Shown here piece after piece: positions 48,405 to 57,605 of a stretch of DNA of 64,000 nucleotides. This DNA is from Caballeronia sp. SBC1 (lineage in GTDB: Bacteria > Pseudomonadota > Gammaproteobacteria > Burkholderiales > Burkholderiaceae). The notes below the pieces were generated by a model. It ran no database searches and was not told where the DNA came from. It saw nothing but the letters and a program-made list of their open reading frames with translations. The stretch spans positions 1,860,001 to 1,924,000 of the forward strand of contig NZ_CP049157.1 in assembly GCF_011493005.1 (NCBI RefSeq). Direction: 5' to 3'. The translations under genes and the position numbers were made by a program. How positions within the stretch are numbered: position 1 is the stretch's first letter; each line of letters starts with the position of its first letter.

Positions 48405-48511
48405 GCGGCGTTGCGATCTGGGACAAACGTAGCACGCAGCGACGGTGATGGACTCCTGGTCCGCCCCGCGCAAGTTGGAGTGAGCCGGAATTGTCGGCGA
48501 TAAGCGTACTG
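48405..48511 (+). pseudogene. TauD-type dioxygenase 3'-end relic (copy 3)
   Basis: The frame GVAIWDKRSTQ matches IAIWDNRSTQHYAVMD of the intact enzymes. With one frame change, the following VMDSWSAPRKLE, a stop and AGIVGDKR reproduce the C-terminus. The rest of 48038-48580 contains no other gene. The intact BKACE gene follows 70 bases on, so the original order may have been dioxygenase then BKACE. Confidence 0.82.
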
Positions 48512-48580
48512 AGCGCCGGGCTCGCCAGCCCCATCCTCCTATTTCCTTCCTTACTCCCAACCTGCCTTTGGAGACATGAC

Positions 48581-49639
48581 ATGAACTTTCTCGACGGTTC
48601 CCTTTACCCTGAAAACCAGCAACCTCTCATCATTACGGCCGCACCCTATGCCCCGGGTTGGCTGCCCTCCGACTTTCCCGAGGACATTCCTGTCACGATG
48701 GCGCAGCAGATCCAGAAGGCGGTGGACTGCTACAACGCCGGCGCTACCGTGCTGCACCTACATGTGCGCGAACTCGACGGCAAAGGCAGCAAGCGCCTGT
48801 CGAAGTTCAACGAGCTGATTGCCGGCGTGCGCAATGCGGTGCCCGAGATGGTCATCCAGGTGGGCGGCTCGATCAGCTTCGCGCCCGAGACCGAAGGGGC
48901 CGCGGCCAAGTGGCTGAGCGACGACACGCGCCATATGCTGGCCGAGCTCGATCCCAAGCCCGAGCAGGTCACGGTGACGATCAATACCTCGCAGATGAAC
49001 GTCACCGAACATGCAGAGCTGGCGGATTTCAAGGGCACATCCAGGGAAATTCCTGCGATCTACAACGCCTACAAGGAGATGACAGTGCCAGCGCAGCCCG
49101 GCTGGGCCGAGGAGCACATCCGCCGCCTGAGCGAAGCCGGCATCCAGAGCGCCTTCCAGTGCTACAACATCAACAGCTTCGAGTCGGTTGAGCGGTTGAT
49201 CCGGCGCGGTATCTACAAGGGCCCTCTGGTCATGAATTGGGTGGCGATCAGCGGCGGCATGGACGCACCGAATATCTACAACCTGGCCAACTTCGTGCGC
49301 GCCACGCCGGACGGCGCGGTGCTGACGGTGGAGAGCTCAGTGCGCAACGTGCTGGCGGTCAACATGATCGGCATTGCAATGGGCCTGCACGTGCGCTGTG
49401 GCACCGAGGACTGCCTCTGGAACCAGACACGCACGAAGAAGATGAGCTCAGTCGAGCAGATCGAGCAACTGGTGCGTATCTCGCGTGAGTTCGGCCGCGA
49501 GGTGGCCACTGCCCGGCAGGCGCGCGCGATCAGCAAAATAGGCGTGTTCTACGACACGGCGGAAGAGACCCTGTTGGCCAACGGCTTCGCGCCCAACCGC
49601 AACGGTGGAAATCAGGGCTTCCTGCGCAAGGCCGTCTGA
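48581..49639 (+). CDS. beta-keto acid cleavage enzyme (BKACE, DUF849), cluster C
   Basis: A 352-residue TIM-barrel enzyme. The zinc ligands His59 and His61 (VLHLHVREL) and Glu251 (LTVESSVRNV) are conserved, as are the QVGGSISFAPE, SDDTRHMLAELDP and NGFAPNRNGGNQGFLRK segments. It should cleave a beta-keto acid with acetyl-CoA, giving acetoacetate and an acyl-CoA. ATG 48581 has GGAGA close upstream. It is very similar to the cluster A copy (27765-28823), and a thiolase gene follows 275 bases downstream. Confidence 0.93.
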   Translation: MNFLDGSLYPENQQPLIITAAPYAPGWLPSDFPEDIPVTMAQQIQKAVDCYNAGATVLHLHVRELDGKGSKRLSKFNELIAGVRNAVPEMVIQVGGSISFAPETEGAAAKWLSDDTRHMLAELDPKPEQVTVTINTSQMNVTEHAELADFKGTSREIPAIYNAYKEMTVPAQPGWAEEHIRRLSEAGIQSAFQCYNINSFESVERLIRRGIYKGPLVMNWVAISGGMDAPNIYNLANFVRATPDGAVLTVESSVRNVLAVNMIGIAMGLHVRCGTEDCLWNQTRTKKMSSVEQIEQLVRISREFGREVATARQARAISKIGVFYDTAEETLLANGFAPNRNGGNQGFLRKAV

Positions 49640-49913
49640 ATGATCGAACGCAAGGTGGTCTGACGCTTGTGCGCGCCCCGGGTCATGTGCCGGACCGACG
49701 GCGTGTTGAGAATTGTCAGATGTCCGTAGTCGGCCTAAAGCACACCCTGCTGCGTAAGCAGGCGCAGTTCCTGATTCTCGCTCTGTCGTACACCGCAAGC
49801 ATTGAGGCCAGGTACTCCCTCGTTGAGTGTCAGAGACTGTCCAGAACGACCCAGGTAATATATCGACTAGTCCACGGGGCAACTATTGTCATTCAATTGC
49901 AAGGAGAGTAATC

Positions 49914-51098
49914 GTGAGCAAGCGTGATGTCGTGGTATTGGGCGCGGCCCGGTCGGCGATCGGAACTTTCGGCGGATCGCTCGCCGACATTGAACCGGCG
50001 GAGCTGGCCGGCACCGTGATGAGGGAGGCGATCACGCGCGCCGGCGTTGACCCGACGGCGATCAATTACGTGACCGTTGGAAACACGATTCCCACCGAGA
50101 GCCGCTTCGCTTACGTGGCGCGCGTGGCGGCCATCCAGGCCGGGCTACCTATGGATTCGGTGGCGATGTCGGTGAATCGCCTATGTTCGTCTGGCCTGCA
50201 GGCCATCGTGACGACAGCGCAGAACATCCTGCTCGGCGATTGCGACTACGGCGTCGGCGGAGGGGTTGAGGTGATGAGCCGCGGCGGCTATCTGTCCACC
50301 GCAATGCGCAGTGGCGCGCGCATGGGCGACACCAAAATGATCGACACCATGGTCGCCACGCTGACTGACCCGTTCGGTGTGGGCCACATGGGTATCACGG
50401 CTGAGAACTTGGTGACAAAATGGGGCATTACGCGCGAGCAGCAGGATGCGCTGGCGGTGGAGTCGCACCGCCGAGCGGCGCAGGCGATTGCCGAAGGGCG
50501 CTTCAAATCGCAGATCGTCCCCATCGTCAAGCAGACGAGGAAGGGCGAGGTGATCTTTGACACTGACGAGCACGTGAAGTCCACCACGACCATGGAGACG
50601 CTGGCCAAGATGAAGCCGGCGTTCAAGAAGGACGGCTCGGTGACCGCGGGCAACGCCTCGGGCATCAATGATGGCGCGGCCTTTTTCGTGCTCGCCGACG
50701 CGGCAGTGGCGGCCGCGGCGGGCCACAAGCCGATTGCGCGACTGGTGTCCTACGCGGTGGCCGGGGTGCCCAACGACATCATGGGCGAAGGCCCGATCCC
50801 CGCCACGAAGCTGGCGCTCAAGAAAGGTGGCGTTACGCTCGACCAGATCGACGTGATCGAGAGCAACGAAGCGTTCGCAGCGCAGGCCATCGCGGTGGCG
50901 CGCGCACTTGAGTTCGACATGGAAAAGACCAACCCGAACGGCGGCGCGATTGCGCTGGGTCATCCAATCGGCTGCTCGGGCGCGTTTCTCGCTACCAAAG
51001 CGATCTACGAACTGCAACGCATCGGTGGCCGCTACGCGCTTGTGACGATGTGCGTTGGCGGTGGCCAAGGTATTGCCGCAGTGTTCGAGCGCCTGTGA
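49914..51098 (+). CDS. acetyl-CoA C-acyltransferase (thiolase)
   Basis: A 394-residue thiolase. Catalytic Cys is in VNRLCSSGLQAI near residue 89, the acyl-binding His in GHPIGCSGA near 350, and the second Cys in TMCVGGGQG near 380. The start DVVVLGAARSAIGTFGGSL is typical of the PhbA/BktB/AtoB group. The enzyme cleaves or makes acetoacetyl-CoA or longer beta-ketoacyl-CoA. GTG 49914 was chosen for the AAGGAG upstream; the frame stays open to 49827 without family sequence. It could convert acetoacetate (after activation) released by BKACE into acetyl-CoA, closing the cycle (inference). Confidence 0.94.
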   Translation: MSKRDVVVLGAARSAIGTFGGSLADIEPAELAGTVMREAITRAGVDPTAINYVTVGNTIPTESRFAYVARVAAIQAGLPMDSVAMSVNRLCSSGLQAIVTTAQNILLGDCDYGVGGGVEVMSRGGYLSTAMRSGARMGDTKMIDTMVATLTDPFGVGHMGITAENLVTKWGITREQQDALAVESHRRAAQAIAEGRFKSQIVPIVKQTRKGEVIFDTDEHVKSTTTMETLAKMKPAFKKDGSVTAGNASGINDGAAFFVLADAAVAAAAGHKPIARLVSYAVAGVPNDIMGEGPIPATKLALKKGGVTLDQIDVIESNEAFAAQAIAVARALEFDMEKTNPNGGAIALGHPIGCSGAFLATKAIYELQRIGGRYALVTMCVGGGQGIAAVFERL

Positions 51099-51335
51099 GG
51101 TCGAAGACCAGATAAGGTCAATCACGTGTGGCGGCGGCGACGCAAAGTGGCACATGACTGGACCATTGTCCGGTATGAGCAACCTCAACTCGCCGCCTGA
51201 CAGCGTTTCAAATGACTCCGTGCAAGGCGTGCCCACTGGCGCGCCGGTCGTCCTGGTGGTTTGCGGTTGCGAGCTTGGGTTGATTCGATGACGTACTTAC
51301 TAGCGAAACCATCGAAGGCTCAATGCGCAGTGCCA

Positions 51336-52337
51336 TCATTTCAAATGGCTGTTGCGCCAGTCGCGCGGGGTCACGCCGAAGCGTGAATTGAACCAGTTGG
51401 TGAAAGAGCCCTGCTGTGAATAGCCCAGCAGTGCCGAAACCCGCCCGATTGGATAGCGCGGGTTGCTCATGTAGCGCACGGCAAGTTCGCATCTGACCTC
51501 CTCCACCAGACGCGAGAAGCTGGTATGCGCCAGTTCGAGCTGGCGCTGCATGGTTCGAACGCTCTGACGCAAATGGCGGGCAACCCGTTCCACGGTGGCC
51601 TGCTCGAGGGGTAGTAGCAGGTAGATCGCCTTGCGCACTTCCAGCGCGATCGAGTCGGCACCCGTCACGTTGAGCGAGTCGGCGAGGCTCTCGGCATAGC
51701 GCACGAGTTCCGGGTCAGCGGCGGGGTTCGGGTAGTCCAGATCGGCAGCTGCACACACGAAGCCATTGAAATCGCTCCCGAACTCCAGCGGACAGCCGAA
51801 GAACCGTCGATGAAACGTCAGATCTTTGGGTCCTTGATGAACGAAATGGACCGAGCGCGGTTTCCAGTGATTGCCTAGCAGGGCGCTGGAGTGGCGCCCG
51901 AGCACGCCGACCGTGAGCTCGATCGCCTGATTCGTCGGGGTACCTGGTTCGACGATCAGTTCTTCCCGGATGGTGACCGTTTCACCCGCGTCCTCGACAT
52001 GCACAGCCAGGGCTTCGTTCAGTAAATGCCGGTATTCGGCTGCGGCCAGCAATGCCTCGCGCAGCGTGCGCTTATGCGCGAGCAGAACATTGATCACACC
52101 GGTACCGAACTTCTGCCGGGTTTCGGCCATCTGCAGCGCGAAAGTCGGGCATGACGCCTTTTCGGCCGTCAGTTCCAGCAGCCGGCACGCGGCGGCGGCC
52201 GGAATGCGATCGTCCGGATTCGCAAGCGCTGCGGTATCGATCCCGACCTGCTGTGCAAGCTCGACCGGGTTCAATCCAACCCGCCGTGTCACATCGAAAT
52301 AGCCGCTCATGGCTACCGAGCGCAGCATCGTTTCCAT
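51336..52337 (-). CDS. AraC-family regulator, divergent from the compact module operon
   Basis: A 333-residue regulator with a PF12625-type N-terminal domain (DVTRRVGLNPVELAQQVGID; TNQAIELTVGVLG) and a C-terminal AraC region (ERVARHLRQSVRTMQRQLEL; RVSALLGYSQQGSFTNWFNS, FGVTPRDWR). It is divergent from the BKACE-MFS-QOR-TauD-hydrolase operon with ~247 bases between start codons, so it is the likely activator of that operon. It is related to the regulator at 44291-45325, which suggests that each copy of the module had its own. Confidence 0.92.
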   Translation of the reverse strand: METMLRSVAMSGYFDVTRRVGLNPVELAQQVGIDTAALANPDDRIPAAAACRLLELTAEKASCPTFALQMAETRQKFGTGVINVLLAHKRTLREALLAAAEYRHLLNEALAVHVEDAGETVTIREELIVEPGTPTNQAIELTVGVLGRHSSALLGNHWKPRSVHFVHQGPKDLTFHRRFFGCPLEFGSDFNGFVCAAADLDYPNPAADPELVRYAESLADSLNVTGADSIALEVRKAIYLLLPLEQATVERVARHLRQSVRTMQRQLELAHTSFSRLVEEVRCELAVRYMSNPRYPIGRVSALLGYSQQGSFTNWFNSRFGVTPRDWRNSHLK

Positions 52338-52584
52338 CGTTATGCCTCCGCGCGCATCTTAAGGGCAGCGCCTTGCCGTCCGGTCATGAAAATGCCTCCC
52401 GCGCGCACATACCGGTGTTAACGCGTAGTGGCATGAAATCCTAAAAGGATGGCGCCCAATCACAAAAGTGTAACGCAGGATTGCCGTATCGTGCGATCTC
52501 AACGGTTCATCATATTTCGACCAGTTTTCATGCGGCCAGCCGTGCCGGGAGCGTCGGAATACCGTCACCTAATTGGAGAATACG

Positions 52585-53640
52585 ATGCAATTCCTCGACG
52601 ATTCGCTGCACCCCGAGAACCAGGACAAGGTTGTCATCACGACCGCTCCGTACGGCCCGGAATGGATGCCCGACGACTTTCCGGAAGATATTCCGGTGAC
52701 GATGGAGGAGCAGATCCAGAAGGCCGTCGATTGCTACAACGCCGGCGCGACTGTCCTGCACCTGCACGTACGTGAACTGGATGGCAAGGGCTCCAAGCGC
52801 CTGTCGAAATTCAACGAACTCATCGCGGGTGTGCGCGCGGCCGTGCCGGACATGATCATCCAGGTAGGCGGCTCGATCTCATTTGCACCGGAAGACGACG
52901 GTCAGGCCGCCAAGTGGCTGTCCGACGACACGCGCCACATGCTCGCTAATCTCGACCCGAAGCCCGATCAGGTGACGGTCGCGATCAACACCACGCAGAT
53001 GAACATCATGGAGTTGCTCTATCCCGAGTACCTGGAAGGCACCTCGTTGTCTAACCCTGCGTTGATGACCGCCTATAGCGAAATGACGGTGCCCGCCGGC
53101 CCGGCATGGGTCGAGGAACACCTGCGGCGCCTGCAGGCTTCGGGGATCCAGCCGCACTTCCAGCTCACGGGCATCCATGCGCTCGAGACACTCGATCGCC
53201 TCGTGCGCAAGGGTGCCTACAAGGGTCCGCTCAACCTGACGTGGATCGGTATTGGCGGGGGCTTCGACGGGCCGAACCCGTTCAACTTCTCCAACTTCGT
53301 TCATCGCGCGCCGGACGGCTGCACGCTCACGGCGGAGTCGCTGCTGAAGAACGTATTGCCGTTCAACATGATGGCGATGGCCATGGGCCTGCATCCTCGC
53401 TGCGGAATCGAAGACACGATCATCGACCAGCACGGCAACAGGATGACTTCAGTGCAGCAGATCGAACAGTGCGTGCGCGTGGCGCGCGAACTGGGCCGCG
53501 AGATTGCTTCCGGCAAGGAAGCGCACGACATCTACCGCATTGGCGTGCAGTACGAAACGGCCGACGAGACGCTCGCGGCCAACGGCATGGCGCCTAATCG
53601 CAAGGCCGGTGTGAAGAACCTCCCGCTGCGCGCGGCGTAA
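52585..53640 (+). CDS. beta-keto acid cleavage enzyme (BKACE, DUF849), compact operon
   Basis: A 351-residue member with His ligands in TVLHLHVREL and the zinc Glu in LTAESLLKNVLPFN. The N-terminal third is close to the other two copies (DDFPEDIPVTMEEQIQKAVD), but the middle differs: MELLYPEYLEGTSLSNP, HFQLTGIHALETLDRL and WIGIGGGFDGPNPFNFSNF. The substrate-facing half of the barrel is therefore altered. A different keto acid is likely (inference). ATG 52585 has GGAG upstream. It is the first gene of the compact operon. Confidence 0.92.
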   Translation: MQFLDDSLHPENQDKVVITTAPYGPEWMPDDFPEDIPVTMEEQIQKAVDCYNAGATVLHLHVRELDGKGSKRLSKFNELIAGVRAAVPDMIIQVGGSISFAPEDDGQAAKWLSDDTRHMLANLDPKPDQVTVAINTTQMNIMELLYPEYLEGTSLSNPALMTAYSEMTVPAGPAWVEEHLRRLQASGIQPHFQLTGIHALETLDRLVRKGAYKGPLNLTWIGIGGGFDGPNPFNFSNFVHRAPDGCTLTAESLLKNVLPFNMMAMAMGLHPRCGIEDTIIDQHGNRMTSVQQIEQCVRVARELGREIASGKEAHDIYRIGVQYETADETLAANGMAPNRKAGVKNLPLRAA

Positions 53641-53668
53641 AGAATTGAGCACCGCTGACGCTTCGCGG

Positions 53669-53701
53669 ATGCCGGGTTTCATAGGTAAGGCTCCCCGGCA
53701 T
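53669..53701 (+). terminator. possible hairpin between BKACE and MFS genes
   Basis: ATGCCGGG (53669-53676) pairs with CCCGGCAT (53694-53701) across a 17-base loop. No T-run follows, so it is at most a weak attenuator or an RNA-processing structure inside the operon. Confidence 0.3.
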
Positions 53702-53792
53702 GCCGCGGAGGGCTGCGCGGTATCCATAAAGGCCCACTTTGTCCTGCAAGACAAGGCGGACGCCAACAAGCTGGAGACGAAGGAGACGACTC

Positions 53793-55112
53793 ATGTTCAC
53801 GCATGCTGAGCCCACGACGGCCGATGTTTCGACGACGCAGAAAGACGTGCGCGCTTATGCGTGGGTGGTATTTGCCCTGACGGTGGGATTGCTGCTCTCC
53901 GACTACATGTCGCGGCAGGTATTGAACGCGGTGTTTCCGATGCTCAAGGCCACGTGGAACCTCTCCGACACCCGGCTGGGTTCGCTGAGCAGTGTGGTCG
54001 CGCTGATGGTCGGCATGCTCACCTTTCCGCTGTCGGTGCTCGCCGACCGCTGGGGCCGCGTGAAGAGCATTGTCCTGATGGCGGCGATGTGGAGTCTCGC
54101 AACGCTCGGCTGTGCGCTCTCGACGAACTACAACGAGATGCTGCTTGCGCGCGCCTTCGTCGGTGTCGGTGAAGCTGCCTATGGCAGTGTCGGCATCGCG
54201 GTCGTCCTAAGCATCTTTCCGGCACGGCTGCGCTCCACGCTCACCGCCGCGTTCATGGCCGGAGGGGCGTTCGGTTCAGTGCTCGGCATGGCGCTCGGGG
54301 GCACGGTCGCGGCTCACCTTGGCTGGCGCGCGGCGTTCGGCGCAATGGCAGCCCTGGGGATCGTGCTGCTGGTTTTCTACCGGTTTGCCGTCACCGAAAA
54401 ACAACTGGCGCGCCTGCAGCCCGCAAGCATGAGCAGGCAAGCGCAGGGCCAAGGCGTATGCATGAGCTTCCCCTCGCTGATGAAAGGGCTCTTTTCGACA
54501 AAGTCGGTCGTGTGTGCTTACGTCGGCAGCGGTATCCATCTGCTGGTCCCAGCAGCCGTATGGGCGTGGATGCCCAGCTTCTTGAACCGCTACTACGGCA
54601 TGCCCACCGGCAAGGCGGCCATGAGCGCGGCCGTGTTTGTGCTGGTCACCGCTTTCGGCATGGTGGTGTGCGGAAATCTGACCGACCGGCTTAGCAAACA
54701 TCGGCGGGAAAGAAAGTGGAGCACTGCCGTCGCCTTCTGCGTGATCTGCTTCGTGCTGCTCACGATCGGTTTCCGGATGCCGGCGGGTTTGGCCCAGCTC
54801 GTCGTGATCGGCGCTGGCATGTTCTTCTGCGCAGGCGCGACCGGACCCTCGGGTGCGATGGTGGCGAACCTCACCCCACCGTCGATCCATGCGTCGGCGT
54901 TTGCCACCCTGACGTTGGCGAATAACCTGCTCGGGTTGGCGCCCGCCGCCGTCCTGACGGGCATCGTGGCCGACCGGATCGGGCTGCTCGGCGCGTTGCA
55001 ATTCGTGCCGTTTGCACCCTTGGTCGCTGCAGTCGCCTTCTTCATCGGCAAGCGGAACTATGGCGTCGACCTCGATCGCGTGAGTGCCCTGCGTGAACAG
55101 GCCGGATGCTGA
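53793..55112 (+). CDS. MFS transporter (compact operon)
   Basis: A 439-residue, 12-helix carrier. The first helix AYAWVVFALTVGLLLSDYMS, the loop ADRWGRVKSIVLM and FVGVGEAAYGSVGIAVVLS are nearly the same as in the cluster A carrier (36276-37571). ATG 53793 follows AAGGAG by eight bases; an upstream ATG (53739) starts a run of arginines and is unlikely. It should import the organic acid processed by the operon, using the proton gradient. The porin at the end of the operon would supply it from outside. Confidence 0.93.
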   Translation: MFTHAEPTTADVSTTQKDVRAYAWVVFALTVGLLLSDYMSRQVLNAVFPMLKATWNLSDTRLGSLSSVVALMVGMLTFPLSVLADRWGRVKSIVLMAAMWSLATLGCALSTNYNEMLLARAFVGVGEAAYGSVGIAVVLSIFPARLRSTLTAAFMAGGAFGSVLGMALGGTVAAHLGWRAAFGAMAALGIVLLVFYRFAVTEKQLARLQPASMSRQAQGQGVCMSFPSLMKGLFSTKSVVCAYVGSGIHLLVPAAVWAWMPSFLNRYYGMPTGKAAMSAAVFVLVTAFGMVVCGNLTDRLSKHRRERKWSTAVAFCVICFVLLTIGFRMPAGLAQLVVIGAGMFFCAGATGPSGAMVANLTPPSIHASAFATLTLANNLLGLAPAAVLTGIVADRIGLLGALQFVPFAPLVAAVAFFIGKRNYGVDLDRVSALREQAGC

Positions 55113-55220
55113 CCCACCGGCAAGCTTCAGGCCTGGCAAGTGAACCTGAGAGCGGGACGGACAGCACCGTTACCGACCAAATATAAATTTGCAGTTCGAG
55201 TAAATAACAGGAGATTCGAC

Positions 55221-56201
55221 ATGGCGAAAGCAGTGCGCTTCCATGAAACCGGCGGTCCCGAAGTCTTGCGATATGAAAACGTTGAAGTGGGCGACCCCGG
55301 CCCCGGACAGGTCCGCTTGCGCCATGAGGCGGTGGGCCTGAATTTCGCCGACACCTACTTCCGCACCGGCCTGTACCCCGTTCCGCTGCCTGCAGGCATG
55401 GGTGTCGAGGCTGCGGGTGTGGTCGAGGCAATCGGCTCCGGCGTGACCAACGTCACGCTCGGCGATCGCGTGACCTACACCGGCTTTCTCAACACGCTCG
55501 GCGCCTACAGCACTGAACGCCTGGTCCCGGCAGCGCCGCTCATCAAGCTGCCGGATGCGATCTCCTCCGAAACGGCTGCCGGCATGACGATGCGAGGCCT
55601 GACCTCGTCGTACCTGATGCGCCGCATTCACGATTTCAAGACGGGTGACACCATCCTGCTGCATGCCGCCGCCGGCGGTGTCGGACTGATTGTGTCGCAA
55701 TGGGCGAAGCTGCTGGGCCTCACCGTGATCGGCACGGTTTCGAACGAGGCCAAGGGCGACGTGGCCCGTGCGCATGGCTGCGATCACATCGTCTACTACA
55801 GCCGGGAAGACGTCGCGAAGCGTGTGCGCGAACTGACCAGCGGCGTCGGGGTGGACGTCGTGTTCGATAGCGTCGGCAAGGATACCTTTGAGGCGTCACT
55901 CGATTCGCTCCGGCGCCGTGGTTTGATGGTCTGCGTCGGCACGGCGTCCGGGCCGATTCCGCCGTTCAATCCACAGATTCTGGCGATGAAGGGTTCGCTC
56001 TACCTGACTCGCCCCGCGCTGGCGGACTATATCGCCGACCCCGCCGAGAAGGACGAACTCGCCGGTGAACTCTTCGGGCATGTCGCCGCGGGCCGCATCA
56101 AGATCGAACTCAACCAGCGTTACGCGCTGGAGGACGCGGCGCAGGCCCACCGCGACCTTGAATCGCGCAAGACGACCGGCTCGTCGGTCTTCGTCATCTG
56201 A
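55221..56201 (+). CDS. NADPH:quinone oxidoreductase-like MDR protein (compact operon)
   Basis: A 326-residue MDR protein, paralogue of 26554-27534 and alike throughout. The segments GLNFADTYFRTGLYPVPLPA, VTYTGFLNTLGAYSTERL and HAAAGGVGLIVSQWAKLLG are conserved. ATG 55221 has CAGGAG nine bases upstream. It may reduce an enone- or quinone-like intermediate. The dioxygenase gene follows after 10 bases, so the two are tightly linked. Confidence 0.93.
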   Translation: MAKAVRFHETGGPEVLRYENVEVGDPGPGQVRLRHEAVGLNFADTYFRTGLYPVPLPAGMGVEAAGVVEAIGSGVTNVTLGDRVTYTGFLNTLGAYSTERLVPAAPLIKLPDAISSETAAGMTMRGLTSSYLMRRIHDFKTGDTILLHAAAGGVGLIVSQWAKLLGLTVIGTVSNEAKGDVARAHGCDHIVYYSREDVAKRVRELTSGVGVDVVFDSVGKDTFEASLDSLRRRGLMVCVGTASGPIPPFNPQILAMKGSLYLTRPALADYIADPAEKDELAGELFGHVAAGRIKIELNQRYALEDAAQAHRDLESRKTTGSSVFVI

Positions 56202-56211
56202 GGAAAATGCC

Positions 56212-57060
56212 ATGCGAGTCGAACAATTGACCTGCGCCATTGGAGCCGAACTGGTTGGCGTGAATCTTGCCGATGCCATCGACGATGACGGCCTGTTTGC
56301 CCAGATGCGTGCGGCGCTGCTCAAGCACCGGGTCCTGTTCCTGCGCGACCAGGACATCTCGCGCGCTGAGCATGTTGCGTTTGCACGCCGTTTTGGCGAA
56401 CTGGAGGATCATCCTGTTGCCGGCAGCGACCCGGAACATCCGGGCCTCGTGCGCATCTACAAGAACCCGGATCAACCCAACGACCGGTATGAAAACGCGT
56501 GGCACGCGGATGCCACCTGGCGCGAGGCGCCGCAGTTCGGCGCTGTCCTACGCTGCGTGGAGTGCCCGCCAGTCGGCGGTGACACGATGTGGGCAAACAT
56601 GGTCCTCGCCCACGAGAACCTGCCATACCATATCAAGAGCCAGATCGCAGACCTGCGCGCCCGCCACAGCATCGAGGCGAGCTTCGGTGCCGCGATGCCG
56701 ATTGAAAAACGTCTCGCTCTCAAGGCGCAATTCCCGGACGCGGAGCATCCCGTCGTGCGCACGCACCCGGAGACCGGCGAGAAGGTGTTGTTCGTGAACG
56801 CCTTCACCACCCATTTCACCAACTACCACACGCCGGCGCGCGTGCGCTTCGGGCAGGACGCCAATCCAGGCGCGGGTGAGCTGCTGCGCTATCTCATCAG
56901 TCAAGCCTACATCCCCGAGTACCAGGTCCGCTGGCGCTGGAAATCCAACAGCATTGCGATCTGGGACAACCGCAGCACGCAGCACTATGCAGTGATGGAC
57001 TACCCGCCGTGTCACCGCAAGATGGAGCGCGCCGGAATTATCGGTGATAAGCCGATATGA
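56212..57060 (+). CDS. TauD/TfdA-family 2-oxoglutarate-dependent dioxygenase (compact operon)
   Basis: A 282-residue enzyme. The iron ligands are His98 and Asp100 (NAWHADATW) and His258 (STQHYAVMDY), and HRKMERAG holds the 2-oxoglutarate Arg. The N-terminal KHRVLFLRDQDIS and FGELEDHPV are typical. ATG 56212 is 10 bases after the quinone oxidoreductase stop and is preceded by GAGGAA. The stop overlaps the hydrolase start (ATGA), so hydroxylation and hydrolysis are likely successive steps. It shares a core with the enzyme at 33068-33913, but the loop after residue 85 differs (KNPDQPNDRYENAWHAD), which could tune the substrate. Confidence 0.94.
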   Translation: MRVEQLTCAIGAELVGVNLADAIDDDGLFAQMRAALLKHRVLFLRDQDISRAEHVAFARRFGELEDHPVAGSDPEHPGLVRIYKNPDQPNDRYENAWHADATWREAPQFGAVLRCVECPPVGGDTMWANMVLAHENLPYHIKSQIADLRARHSIEASFGAAMPIEKRLALKAQFPDAEHPVVRTHPETGEKVLFVNAFTTHFTNYHTPARVRFGQDANPGAGELLRYLISQAYIPEYQVRWRWKSNSIAIWDNRSTQHYAVMDYPPCHRKMERAGIIGDKPI

Positions 57061-57605
57061 CACCCACCGTCCTCATGGTGCCGGGCTTGCGCGACTACGT
57101 TGCGGAGCATTGGCAAACGCTGCTGGTGCAAAAGTTGCCCAAGGTGGTCTCAGTGCCGCCGCTTGAGCACGGCAAACTCAGTTGCGCGGCACGCGTCGCG
57201 GCGCTCGATGCTGCCCTCGCGAAAGTCGATGGCCCGGTGATCCTGGTCGCGCACAGCGCGGGCGTGATGATCACGGTGCACTGGGCCCAGCAGCACAGCC
57301 GCAAGATTCACGGCGCACTGCTCGCCGCTCCGGCCGACCTCGAGACGCCGTTGCCCGCAGGCTATCCGGCCCTCGATGCACTCGCCCGGAACGGTTGGCA
57401 GCCGATTCCACGAAAGCCGCTGCCGTTCCCGAGCATTGTCGGTGCTAGCCGCAACGATCCGCTCGCGCAGTTCGAGCGTGCGGCCGCGATGGCGAAAGAC
57501 TGGGGCAGTCGGCTCGTCGACTTGGGCGATGTCGGTCACCTGAATCCCGCAGCGGGGTTTGGTGAATGGCCGATGGCGGAGGCACTGATTCATGACCTCG
57601 TCTGA
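57057..57605 (+). CDS. RBBP9/YdeN-family alpha/beta hydrolase (compact operon)
   Basis: A 182-residue serine hydrolase. Nucleophile elbow VAHSAGVMITV, strand ALLAAPADLETPLPAG and C-terminal His in GDVGHLNPAAGFGEWP are present. It closely matches the protein at 45570-46121. Its ATG overlaps the dioxygenase stop by four bases, and its end overlaps the Rieske gene by 14 bases. An ester, lactone or hemiacetal-like product of the dioxygenase may be its substrate (inference). Confidence 0.92.
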   Translation: MTPTVLMVPGLRDYVAEHWQTLLVQKLPKVVSVPPLEHGKLSCAARVAALDAALAKVDGPVILVAHSAGVMITVHWAQQHSRKIHGALLAAPADLETPLPAGYPALDALARNGWQPIPRKPLPFPSIVGASRNDPLAQFERAAAMAKDWGSRLVDLGDVGHLNPAAGFGEWPMAEALIHDLV

